Assembly: GCA_023427285.1 (NCBI GenBank)
Contig: JAEZBH010000233.1
Coordinates: forward strand, 1 to 7,824
Reading direction: 5' to 3'
From: Pseudomonadota bacterium
GTDB lineage: Bacteria; Pseudomonadota; Alphaproteobacteria; Sphingomonadales; Sphingomonadaceae
DNA length: 7,824 nucleotides
Shown: piece after piece, positions 1 through 5,945 of the stretch
How the letters are laid out: every line of letters starts with the position of its first letter
How positions within the stretch are numbered: the first letter of the stretch is position 1
Program-made: the position numbers and the translations under genes
Notes under the pieces: generated by a model
Database searches by the model: none
What the model was told of the DNA's origin: nothing
What the model saw: only the letters and a program-made list of their open reading frames with translations

Positions 1-318
1 CGTGGTGCCCGCCGCAATGGAGATCACCAGCGTATCCGGTCCGATGAGGGGGCGCAGGGCAGGGGCGACAGCGCCGATGATCTGCGGCTTCACCGCCAGA
101 ACGATGGCGCGGGGAATGACGCCGTCCGTTGGAGCCTCGGCAAACACCTGCGCGGCGCTTGCCCCGGCGGCAACGGCGCGGTCAGCGCCTGAGGGCTCGA
201 TAATGCGAATGGCGTTGGCGGGGATGCCGGAGGCGATCCAGCCCTGAAGCAGAGCCGCACCCATGTTGCCGCAACCGGCCAGAAGCAGCGGACGGTCAGC
301 CGTAAACTCAACGCTCAT
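1..318 (-). CDS. proC: Pyrroline-5-carboxylate reductase, N-terminal part (partial at window edge)
   Basis: ProC catalyses the last step of proline synthesis, the NAD(P)H-dependent reduction of 1-pyrroline-5-carboxylate to L-proline in the cytoplasm. Only the first 106 codons are present; the frame is open to base 1 and the C-terminal substrate-binding and dimerisation domain lies outside the window. The visible part is the Rossmann fold: a dinucleotide-binding loop GCGNMG at residues 15-20 following a hydrophobic strand (LLLA), then the family signature AVKPQ at residues 75-79, and the strand VISIAAGTT at residues 98-106. The ATG at 318 is preceded by AAAGG, which overlaps the TAA stop of the upstream YbjN gene, 12 bases away. 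The two genes are therefore almost certainly cotranscribed and possibly translationally coupled. The match to the family is strong; only the remainder of the gene is unseen. Confidence 0.93.
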   Translation of the reverse strand, partial: MSVEFTADRPLLLAGCGNMGAALLQGWIASGIPANAIRIIEPSGADRAVAAGASAAQVFAEAPTDGVIPRAIVLAVKPQIIGAVAPALRPLIGPDTLVISIAAGTT

Positions 319-330
319 GCTTTAAAACCT

Positions 331-840
331 TTACGCCTCGCCTTGCGGATCGAGCAGGGCGGCTTCCATGGCATCGGACGGGCACTTGCCCGCCCACAGG
401 ACGAACTGGAACACCGGGTAGTAGCGCTCGCACTCGGCCACGATGGACTCAAGAATGGTGTGCGCCTGCGAGGAGGAGAGGCTGCTGCCGTCATCATCCA
501 TCACGATGGCGTGGCGGAACAGGATGCTGCCATCCTGCGCCCACATCTCGAAGTGGCCCAGCCACAGGCGCTCGTTCATGAGGCCGAGGGTCTCATAGAT
601 GGCGGCGCGCTTGGCCTCCGGCACGCGGATGTCGAGCATGCAGGCCAGCTGCACGACCTGATCTTCCCGATGCCAGAAAGCGCGCAGCTGGTATGCATTC
701 CAGCTGCCCGGCGCGGCGACGATCAGCTCGTCGTTGTTGTCGCGCTCATAGGCCCAGTCACGCTCAGAGCAGCAATATTCGAGGACCGACAGCGGATCTG
801 CGTATGACGCACCGACATCGTCCAACTCGAGCGCAGTCAT
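331..840 (-). CDS. YbjN domain-containing protein
   Basis: A 169-residue acidic, cytoplasmic-looking protein with no signal peptide or membrane segment. It resembles the alphaproteobacterial YbjN family: an N-terminal DPLSVLEYC helix, a central segment rich in Trp and Phe (QLRAFWHRED, LWLGHFEMW), and a C-terminal signature FVLWAGKCPSDAMEAALLD followed by QGEA. Family members are described as putative sensory-transduction or type III secretion chaperone-like proteins, but their biochemical role is not established, so no function is assigned. The start at 840 was preferred because AGGAG sits five bases upstream of that ATG. An in-frame TTG at 861 and ATG at 855 would add seven or five residues but have no ribosome-binding site. 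It lies 12 bases upstream of proC and 142 bases downstream of the UbiK-type gene, all in one direction. Confidence 0.88.
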   Translation of the reverse strand: MTALELDDVGASYADPLSVLEYCCSERDWAYERDNNDELIVAAPGSWNAYQLRAFWHREDQVVQLACMLDIRVPEAKRAAIYETLGLMNERLWLGHFEMWAQDGSILFRHAIVMDDDGSSLSSSQAHTILESIVAECERYYPVFQFVLWAGKCPSDAMEAALLDPQGEA

Positions 841-895
841 GGTGTCTCCTGACATCGACAAAGCGGGAGCAGCAAACTGCTTCCAAGAACTTTAA

Positions 896-924
896 ATTGT
901 CTCACGATGACCACGGCTCCGCAA
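896..924 (-). promoter_or_regulatory. Possible sigma-70-type promoter for the ybjN-type gene and proC
   Basis: Reading on the minus strand, TTGCGG (919-924) and GACAAT (896-901) are separated by 17 bases. They match the TTGACA and TATAAT consensus at three and four positions respectively. Transcription would begin near 889, giving a leader of about 50 bases before the ATG at 840. The assignment rests on spacing and position only. The 142-base gap would be long for an internal operon spacer, which makes a promoter here reasonable, but readthrough from the UbiK-type gene is equally possible. Confidence 0.3.
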
Positions 925-950
925 GGCTCGCAGACCCGCAGATCGCCAGA

Positions 951-971
951 TTCCTGTGGACTTCCTGTGGA
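951..971. repeat. Tandem 10-base direct repeat, DnaA-box-like
   Basis: The 10-mer ttcctgtgga occurs at 951-960 and again, identical, at 962-971, giving an 11-base period, about one helical turn. The second copy runs into tgtggaaaa, one mismatch from the DnaA-box consensus TGTGGATAA; the first continues as tgtggactt and matches poorly. The pair sits just downstream of the UbiK-type stop codon and upstream of the possible ybjN promoter, where a same-face protein-binding site could act. Function is inferred only from placement. Confidence 0.45.
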
Positions 972-982
972 AAAGCTGCGTG

Positions 983-1288
983 TCAGGCCTGCTCTGGCGG
1001 CAAGTCTTCGCGCCGTGCGCCGGTATCCGGGCCAGCAGAGGCGGGAGCAACGGCGGCTTCCAGCGCCGCAATGCGGGCCTTCAGCTCTTCGTTTTCCGTG
1101 CGGGCGCGTTCGGCCATGGCGCGGGTGGCCTCGAACTCGTCGCGGCTGACCAGATCAAGGCCGCCGACTACACGTTCAACCCGTTGACGCACGAGGGCTT
1201 CGATCTCGCGTTTCATGCCCGCCAGGGCTCCAACGGCTCCGGTCGCAACCCGCGACAGGTCATCGAACAGGCGATTGTCGGTCTGCAT
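983..1288 (-). CDS. ubiK: UbiK/BMFP family accessory factor (ubiquinone biosynthesis)
   Basis: A 101-residue protein of the BMFP (Brucella membrane fusogenic protein)/UbiK family. In enterobacteria UbiK is an accessory factor for aerobic ubiquinone biosynthesis that works with UbiJ; BMFP homologues form trimeric coiled coils and can fuse lipid vesicles in vitro. The sequence shows the usual N-terminal amphipathic start MQTDNRLFDDLSRVATGAV, a middle segment rich in Arg and Glu (MKREIEALVRQRVERV), then SRDEFEATRAMAERA at residues 48-62, leading into a coiled coil to about residue 80 and a disordered Pro/Ala/Asp tail. The start at 1288 is chosen because GAGGG lies five bases upstream and because family members begin with this M-Q-x-D-N-R-like segment. 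An ATG at 1330 would add 14 residues but lacks a ribosome-binding site. Length fits the family (about 80-110 residues). A role in ubiquinone synthesis here is inferred from homology. Confidence 0.88.
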   Translation of the reverse strand: MQTDNRLFDDLSRVATGAVGALAGMKREIEALVRQRVERVVGGLDLVSRDEFEATRAMAERARTENEELKARIAALEAAVAPASAGPDTGARREDLPPEQA

Positions 1289-1464
1289 GAGGTCCCTCGT
1301 GTGTTCATAGATCGCCCTTGATGCAGCCATGCAGCAGGGCGGTCTGGTATTGCCTCACAGGTAGAGGGAGAGGGGCTTCGGCACAAGGGTTGGTGTCCCG
1401 AAATGTTGCCGTGCGGCTGGAAAATACGCCCGGAAGATGCCCAAAAGCCGCCCCGCATAAGGAA

Positions 1465-1498
1465 AGGGCCGCTGCGGGGGCGTGCCCGCAACGGCCCT
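1465..1498 (-). terminator. Hairpin terminator after the RND efflux operon
   Basis: Two 14-base arms at 1465-1478 and 1485-1498 are complementary except for one G-T wobble and enclose a 6-base loop. Read on the minus strand the stem is followed by TTCCTTATG after a closing CCCT, so the tail is only moderately U-rich. It begins 24 bases after the RND permease stop codon, the expected place for an intrinsic terminator of that operon. The opposite strand has no T-tract. The stem is strong enough to be real; termination efficiency is uncertain because of the weak U-tract. Confidence 0.7.
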
Positions 1499-1521
1499 GA
1501 TGGGGTGTGCCTTTGCCTGCC

Positions 1522-4500
1522 TTATTCGGCGGGCTGGGGCTCGCGCTCTTGAATGGAGAGCTGTTCTTCCAGATCCCGGCTGACCGCATCGGGCGAGCGG
1601 GTGTAGCCCGCCAGACGGTTGTAGATCACCGGAATGACGTACAGGCTGAGGACGGTCGAGAAGCTGACGCCCCAGATGATGACGGTGCCGATGGACTCGC
1701 GCGAGGCCGCGCCCGCACCGCCCATGACCACCAGCGGAACGGCACCGGCGACGGTGGCGATGGAGGTCATCAGGATGGGGCGCAGGCGGCGCTCGGAGGC
1801 GTTCAGGATCGCATCGCGCACGCTATAGCCGTCATCGCGCAGCTGGTTGGCGAACTCGACGATCAGAATGCCGTTCTTGGTCGCCAGACCCACCAGCATG
1901 ATGATGCCCACCTGACTGAAGATGTTGAGCGTGATGCCCATCACATGCAGGCCAAGCGCGGCACCGCCCACCGCCAGCGGCACGGTCAGGATGATGACAA
2001 GCGGGTGGATGAAGCTTTCGAACTGCGCCGCCAGCACGAGGTAGATGACGACGATGGCGAACAGCAGGGCGAACAGCAGGGCGGAACCTGCTTCCTTGTA
2101 CTCGCGCGACTGGCCCTTGTAGCCGATGGCGGCCACTTCCGGGTGCTTCAGCGCTTCGGTCTCAAGGAACGCAAGCGCATCGCCCAGCGAGTAGCCGGGG
2201 CCAACGTTGGCTTCCAGCGTGATTGCGCGCAGCTTGTTGTAGCGGCCAAGCGTGCCGGCATCGGCAAACTCGGTGAGCGTAACAAGGTTGGACAGCGGGA
2301 TCAGCTGGCCGGTGCTTGAGGAGCGCACATAGATGTTCTGCAAATCCGGCGTGCCCAGGCGGTGTTCGCGCTGGGCCTGAAGCATCACGTAATATTCCTC
2401 GCCCCGGTCGATGTAGGTGGTCACGCGCCGCGAGCCCATCATGGTCTCGAGCGTCGAGCCGATATCGGTTACGGACACGCCGAGGTCGGCGGCGCGGATG
2501 GTGTCGATGCGCACCTGCACCTGCGGCTTGGTTTCCTTGTAGTTGGAATCCAGGCCCTGAATGCCGGGGTAGCTTTCGGCGGCCTGCATGATGGCGTCGC
2601 GCACCCTGGCCAGTTCCTCGAAGGAGGAGCCGCTGATGACGAACTGGATCGGTCGGCCACGGCCACCTGCCAGAGAGGAGGGCTGGTTGGCGAAGACGCG
2701 CATGTTCGGGGTGTCGCTGGTGATGGCCTGAAGCTGCTGGACCACATCGAGCGTCGAGACGTTGCGATCCTGCCAGTTCTTCAGCACGATGGTCACGCCG
2801 CCATTGCTGAAATCGTCGGACCCGTTGACGCGGGCAGGCGCACGAACGATCGCACGCAGGACCGCGCCTTCGGACATCAGCGGCTGGAGCCGTTTTTCTA
2901 CATCGAGCATGGACTGGGCAAGGCTGTCGAAGCTCATGCCTTCGGGGCCTTGCGTGTTCATGAGGATGAGGCCGCTGTCGTCTTCGGGCGCGAGTTCGCC
3001 GTGCAGCGTTCCCAGCCCCAGCAGCGTGAGGCCGAGAACTGCAACGGAGCCGACTGCAACCAGAACCCACCGCTCCAGAACACGGTTCAACGAGCGCCGG
3101 TAAGCCGCGCTCAGGCGATTGAGGACATCGTTTGCCTTTTGGGTGAAACGGCTCTGCTTCTCGTCCGTCTTCAGCATCTTGGAGCACATCATCGGCGTCA
3201 GCGTCAGCGAGACGATGAGCGAGACGCCGACAGCGCCGATCATTGCGGCGGCCAGTTCGCGGAACAGGCGACCCGTGGTGCCGCCCAGGAACAGCACCGG
3301 CACGAAGACAGCCATGACCACGATGGTGGAGGCGATAACGGCAAAGCTCACCTGACCGGCGCCGTTGTAGGCGGCAACCAGCGGCGTCTCGCCCTGTTCG
3401 ATGCGGTGGTAAACGTTTTCCAGTACCACGATGGCGTCATCGACCACGATGCCGATGGCAAGCACGAGGGCCAAGAGGGTCAGCAGGTTGAGAGAATAGC
3501 CAAGCGCGGCCAGAACGATGAACGCGCCGGTCAGGCTGATCGGCACCGCAATGGCGGGCATCAGCGTTGCGCGCATGGAGCCGAGGAACAGGAAGATCAC
3601 GACGACCACGAGGATCGCGGCTTCGGCAAGGGTTTGATAAACCTTGTTGATCGAGACGCTGATGTAGGCCGAGGAGTCGTAGCTGTTTGCCAGCGACATG
3701 CCCTCCGGCAGGGTCTTGTTGATCTCTGGAACCTGCTCGCGAATGGCCTTGGCGACATCAACGGTGTTGGCGTTGGACTGGCGAATGATGCCGATGCCGA
3801 GTGCAGCCGTGCCGTTGCTGCGGAACATGGCATACGGGTTGGAGGGACCGACCTCGACCTTGGCGACGTCGCCCATGCGAACGAGGTGGCCGTTTGCGCC
3901 GCGCCCGATGACCAGTTGGGCGAAATCGGCCTCTGTCTCATAGGGGCGGCTGACGCGCAGCGTGAAGTTCTGGTCGGAGGATTCGAGACGGCCTGCGGGC
4001 AGCTCGACGTTCTGGCGGCGCAACGCGTTTTCCACGTCGATCGTCGTCAGGCCAAAAGCGGCCAGTTTCTGCCGGTCGAGCCAGATGCGCATGGCGGGCG
4101 GGCTGCCGCCGTTGACCTGAATATTGGCAACGCCGCTGGTGGCGCTGATGCGATCGACCAGATAGCGGTCGGAATAGTCCGCCAGTTCCAGCAGGCTATG
4201 ACGGTCGCTCGTCAGGTTGAGGAACATGATCGGCATGGCGTCCGCATCCACCTTCTCGATCTCGGGCGGATCGGAGTCTTCCGGCAGATTGTCGAGAACG
4301 CGGCTGACGCGGTCGCGCACGTCGTTGGCGGCATCGTCGATATCGCGGGAGATGTCGAATTCGATGCTGATGGACGAGCGGCCATCGCGGCTGCTCGACG
4401 TGATCGCCTTGACCCCCTCGATGCCGGAGATCTGGCTTTCGATGACCTGCGTGATGCGGTTCTCGATCACTGAGGCGGCAGCGCCGCGATAGGTGGTCTC

Positions 4501-4641
4501 AACCGATACGATCGGGATGTCGATGTTCGGGTATTCGCGCAGCGGGAGCTGCGTGAACGAGATGATGCCGAACGCCATGATGAGCATGCTCAGCACCGCC
4601 GCGAACACCGGACGGCGGACGGAAAGATCCGAGAGGCGCAT
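1522..4641 (-). CDS. RND multidrug efflux permease (HAE-1 type inner-membrane pump)
   Basis: A 1039-residue proton-driven inner-membrane transporter of the AcrB/MexB-like HAE-1 class, which exports drugs or other amphiphiles as the pump of a tripartite complex. Features in order: TM1 at about 13-32 after the typical MRLSDLSVRRPVFA start; first periplasmic porter loop about 33-338 containing REYPNIDIPIVSV; TM2-TM6 about 339-490, with the TM4 proton-relay pair Asp401-Asp402 in GIVVDDAIVVLENV; TM7 about 525-545; second porter/docking loop about 546-850; TM8-TM12 about 853-1008, with the relay lysine Lys922 in TKNGILIVEFANQ. All proton-relay residues are present and length is normal, so the pump should be functional. 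A short hydrophilic C-terminal tail follows. AGGAG nine bases before the ATG overlaps the end of the adaptor gene, five bases upstream, indicating coupled translation. Substrates cannot be deduced, and no specific gene name is justified. Confidence 0.96.
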   Translation of the reverse strand: MRLSDLSVRRPVFAAVLSMLIMAFGIISFTQLPLREYPNIDIPIVSVETTYRGAAASVIENRITQVIESQISGIEGVKAITSSSRDGRSSISIEFDISRDIDDAANDVRDRVSRVLDNLPEDSDPPEIEKVDADAMPIMFLNLTSDRHSLLELADYSDRYLVDRISATSGVANIQVNGGSPPAMRIWLDRQKLAAFGLTTIDVENALRRQNVELPAGRLESSDQNFTLRVSRPYETEADFAQLVIGRGANGHLVRMGDVAKVEVGPSNPYAMFRSNGTAALGIGIIRQSNANTVDVAKAIREQVPEINKTLPEGMSLANSYDSSAYISVSINKVYQTLAEAAILVVVVIFLFLGSMRATLMPAIAVPISLTGAFIVLAALGYSLNLLTLLALVLAIGIVVDDAIVVLENVYHRIEQGETPLVAAYNGAGQVSFAVIASTIVVMAVFVPVLFLGGTTGRLFRELAAAMIGAVGVSLIVSLTLTPMMCSKMLKTDEKQSRFTQKANDVLNRLSAAYRRSLNRVLERWVLVAVGSVAVLGLTLLGLGTLHGELAPEDDSGLILMNTQGPEGMSFDSLAQSMLDVEKRLQPLMSEGAVLRAIVRAPARVNGSDDFSNGGVTIVLKNWQDRNVSTLDVVQQLQAITSDTPNMRVFANQPSSLAGGRGRPIQFVISGSSFEELARVRDAIMQAAESYPGIQGLDSNYKETKPQVQVRIDTIRAADLGVSVTDIGSTLETMMGSRRVTTYIDRGEEYYVMLQAQREHRLGTPDLQNIYVRSSSTGQLIPLSNLVTLTEFADAGTLGRYNKLRAITLEANVGPGYSLGDALAFLETEALKHPEVAAIGYKGQSREYKEAGSALLFALLFAIVVIYLVLAAQFESFIHPLVIILTVPLAVGGAALGLHVMGITLNIFSQVGIIMLVGLATKNGILIVEFANQLRDDGYSVRDAILNASERRLRPILMTSIATVAGAVPLVVMGGAGAASRESIGTVIIWGVSFSTVLSLYVIPVIYNRLAGYTRSPDAVSRDLEEQLSIQEREPQPAE

Positions 4642-4646
4642 GGCGC

Positions 4647-5750
4647 TTAGCTCCTGGTGGTCTCAGGCTTGGCGGCGTTTGCAACGGGCGCGGCGCTGGC
4701 GGACTTGAGAAGCGTGACAGGAGCACCGTCGCGCAGCTTCACGGTGCCTTCGGTCACAACGAGCGCACCCGGCTGCAAGCCGCGGGTGATCTCAACGAAA
4801 CCGGGCTGGCGCTCGCCCGTGATGACGCGGGTGCGCGAGACGGTCTTGCCGTCTTCATTCACCACGAAAACGAACTTCTGCGTGCCCTCGGCAACGACGG
4901 ACAGCTCGGGCACGCCCAGCGCCTCGCGCTGCTGGCGGATGATGCCGACGGTCATCAGCATGCCCGGCTTCAGTTTGTGGTCCGGATTGTCGATGAGGGC
5001 GCGCACGCTGGCGGAGCGGGTGACGGGATCGACCTTCGGATCGATGGCCGAGATGTGCCCCTTGAACAGCTTGTTGTTGAAGGCTGAAACGCGGGCCTCG
5101 ACCTCCTGACCGACCTTCACCTGGCTGAGGTAGGATTCAGGAATGGTGAAATCGAGCTTGATGCTGGAGATGTCGCTGATCTCGACCAGCGCCGTGCCAG
5201 CGGAAATAATCAGGCCCGGCGAGACGTTGCGCAGGCCGGCGATGCCGGAGAAGGGCGCGCGGATCACGCGGTCGTTGATACGGGCCTGAATGCTGTCGAC
5301 GCGGGCGCGGGCGGAGTCGCGCTCAGCCGTGCGCTGATCCAGGCTGGCGCGGGTGGCGTAGCCGCGTCCAACCAGTTGCTGCACACGCTCAAGTTGCAAA
5401 TCCGCTTCCTTCAGGAGCGCCTTGGCCTCTGCCAGATCGGCATTCTCTTCCGACAGATCGAGTTCGGCGAGAATCTGTCCCTTCTTTACCGATTCGCCGT
5501 CCTTGAAGTGCAGCGAGCGCACGCGCTCGGTCACGTTGGCGGAAATGACGACCGACTCGCGGGCGTTGCCGGTGCCAACCGCTTCAATCTTGTCGACGAA
5601 ACGAACCAGTCCCGCAGGCTCGGCGATGACCGTTGCCGGGCGCATCGGGCCAGCGGCCTTGTTGGCGCCTGGCTTGGATGCATCATCTCCGCCGCCGCAA
5701 GCGGCGGTTGCAAGGGCCAGGCCAAGGGCAGTTATCGTTCGGCGCCACAT
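4647..5750 (-). CDS. RND efflux periplasmic adaptor subunit (membrane fusion protein, lipoprotein)
   Basis: A 367-residue AcrA/MexA-type adaptor that links the inner-membrane RND pump to an outer-membrane channel. The N-terminus is a lipoprotein-type signal (two Arg, then a hydrophobic stretch) ending ATAAC, with Cys18 as the likely lipidated residue; the threonine at -3 is acceptable but not the commonest choice. Then follow an acidic/Gly linker, the first half of the lipoyl domain about 64-98 (ending VKKGQILAELD), an alpha-helical hairpin about 100-158, the second lipoyl half about 160-190 (RVIRAPFSGIAGLRNVSPG), a beta-barrel domain about 195-270 containing DPVTRSASVRA, and a membrane-proximal domain about 271-345. 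The start at 5750 is set by the signal peptide; its ribosome-binding site is weak (GGA and GAG only). It is the first gene of a two-gene operon. An outer-membrane partner is not encoded here and must be supplied from elsewhere. Confidence 0.95.
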   Translation of the reverse strand: MWRRTITALGLALATAACGGGDDASKPGANKAAGPMRPATVIAEPAGLVRFVDKIEAVGTGNARESVVISANVTERVRSLHFKDGESVKKGQILAELDLSEENADLAEAKALLKEADLQLERVQQLVGRGYATRASLDQRTAERDSARARVDSIQARINDRVIRAPFSGIAGLRNVSPGLIISAGTALVEISDISSIKLDFTIPESYLSQVKVGQEVEARVSAFNNKLFKGHISAIDPKVDPVTRSASVRALIDNPDHKLKPGMLMTVGIIRQQREALGVPELSVVAEGTQKFVFVVNEDGKTVSRTRVITGERQPGFVEITRGLQPGALVVTEGTVKLRDGAPVTLLKSASAAPVANAAKPETTRS

Positions 5751-5774
5751 AGAACTCGATCCGTCAGTAAAGGA

Positions 5775-5788
5775 GGGAATGGTTTCCC
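5775..5788. promoter_or_regulatory. Inverted repeat in the leader of the efflux operon, possible operator
   Basis: GGGAA and TTCCC form a perfect 5-base inverted repeat around a 4-base centre. It lies 25 bases before the adaptor start codon and, if the TATACT at 5795-5800 is the -10 element, falls on or next to the transcription start, a usual place for a repressor. It could equally be a small leader hairpin or chance; five paired bases are few. Confidence 0.25.
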
Positions 5789-5794
5789 GTACAT

Positions 5795-5827
5795 AGTATA
5801 TTCTGAGCTTACGTGCCCAGAAGCCAA
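5795..5827 (-). promoter_or_regulatory. Possible promoter of the efflux operon
   Basis: On the minus strand TATACT (5795-5800) matches the -10 consensus at five of six positions and lies about 45 bases before the adaptor start. The -35 is poor: TTGGCT at 5822-5827 is 21 bases away, and the hexamer at the ideal 17-base distance is CTTCTG. A run of six A residues (minus strand, 5840-5845) just upstream might act as an UP-element. The weak -35 would suit a regulated promoter, but this is inference. Confidence 0.28.
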
Positions 5828-5908
5828 TGTCCTTCGGTGTTTTTTGTTACTTTTGCAAACCCGATGGTGCAGTGCGAGATGACCCCCTTTCCATTTATTT
5901 CAAAGTAG

Positions 5909-5923
5909 GTCAGTATAGCTGAC
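5909..5923. promoter_or_regulatory. Inverted repeat GTCAG-N5-CTGAC, candidate operator
   Basis: A perfect 5-base inverted repeat around the centre TATAG lies 22 bases before the start codon at 5946. The centre resembles a -10 hexamer (TATAGC), so a protein bound here would block or guide RNA polymerase; no acceptable -35 is seen 16-18 bases upstream. The position favours control of the oxidoreductase gene over the divergent efflux operon. Which regulator would bind is unknown. Confidence 0.35.
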
Positions 5924-5945
5924 AGATATGGGGAAGGAGAGGGAC

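Noticed and set aside
343..807. A 154-codon plus-strand open frame opposite the YbjN-type gene
   Set aside because: The minus-strand frame has a strong ribosome-binding site and family signature; the plus-strand translation has neither.
1377..1402. Imperfect inverted repeat (TTCGG/CCGAA outer arms) upstream of the UbiK-type gene
   Set aside because: Only five outer pairs, a mismatch, then three pairs; too weak to call a leader structure or operator.
1318..1500. A possible 60-residue protein in the gap between the UbiK-type gene and the RND gene
   Set aside because: No ribosome-binding site, no recognisable similarity, and its 3' part is the terminator hairpin of the opposite strand.
1507..2319. 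A 270-codon plus-strand open frame over the end of the RND gene
   Set aside because: It is antisense to the pump's C-terminal membrane domain; Asp/His/Gln-rich low-complexity translation and no ribosome-binding site support a shadow.
2362..4473. A 703-codon open frame on the plus strand, opposite the RND pump
   Set aside because: It lies wholly antisense to a clear 1039-residue RND permease. Its translation is rich in His, Asp, Gly and Arg with no recognisable domain, as expected of the complement of GC-rich codons.
5853..5881. TTGCAA followed 17 bases later by GAGATG as a plus-strand promoter for the oxidoreductase
   Set aside because: The -10 hexamer matches the consensus too poorly and no better partner is present.
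5763..5915. The heptamer GTCAGTA at both ends of the divergent intergenic region (5763-5769 and 5909-5915)
   Set aside because: About one shared 7-mer is expected by chance in a region of this length, and the first copy lacks the inverted partner.
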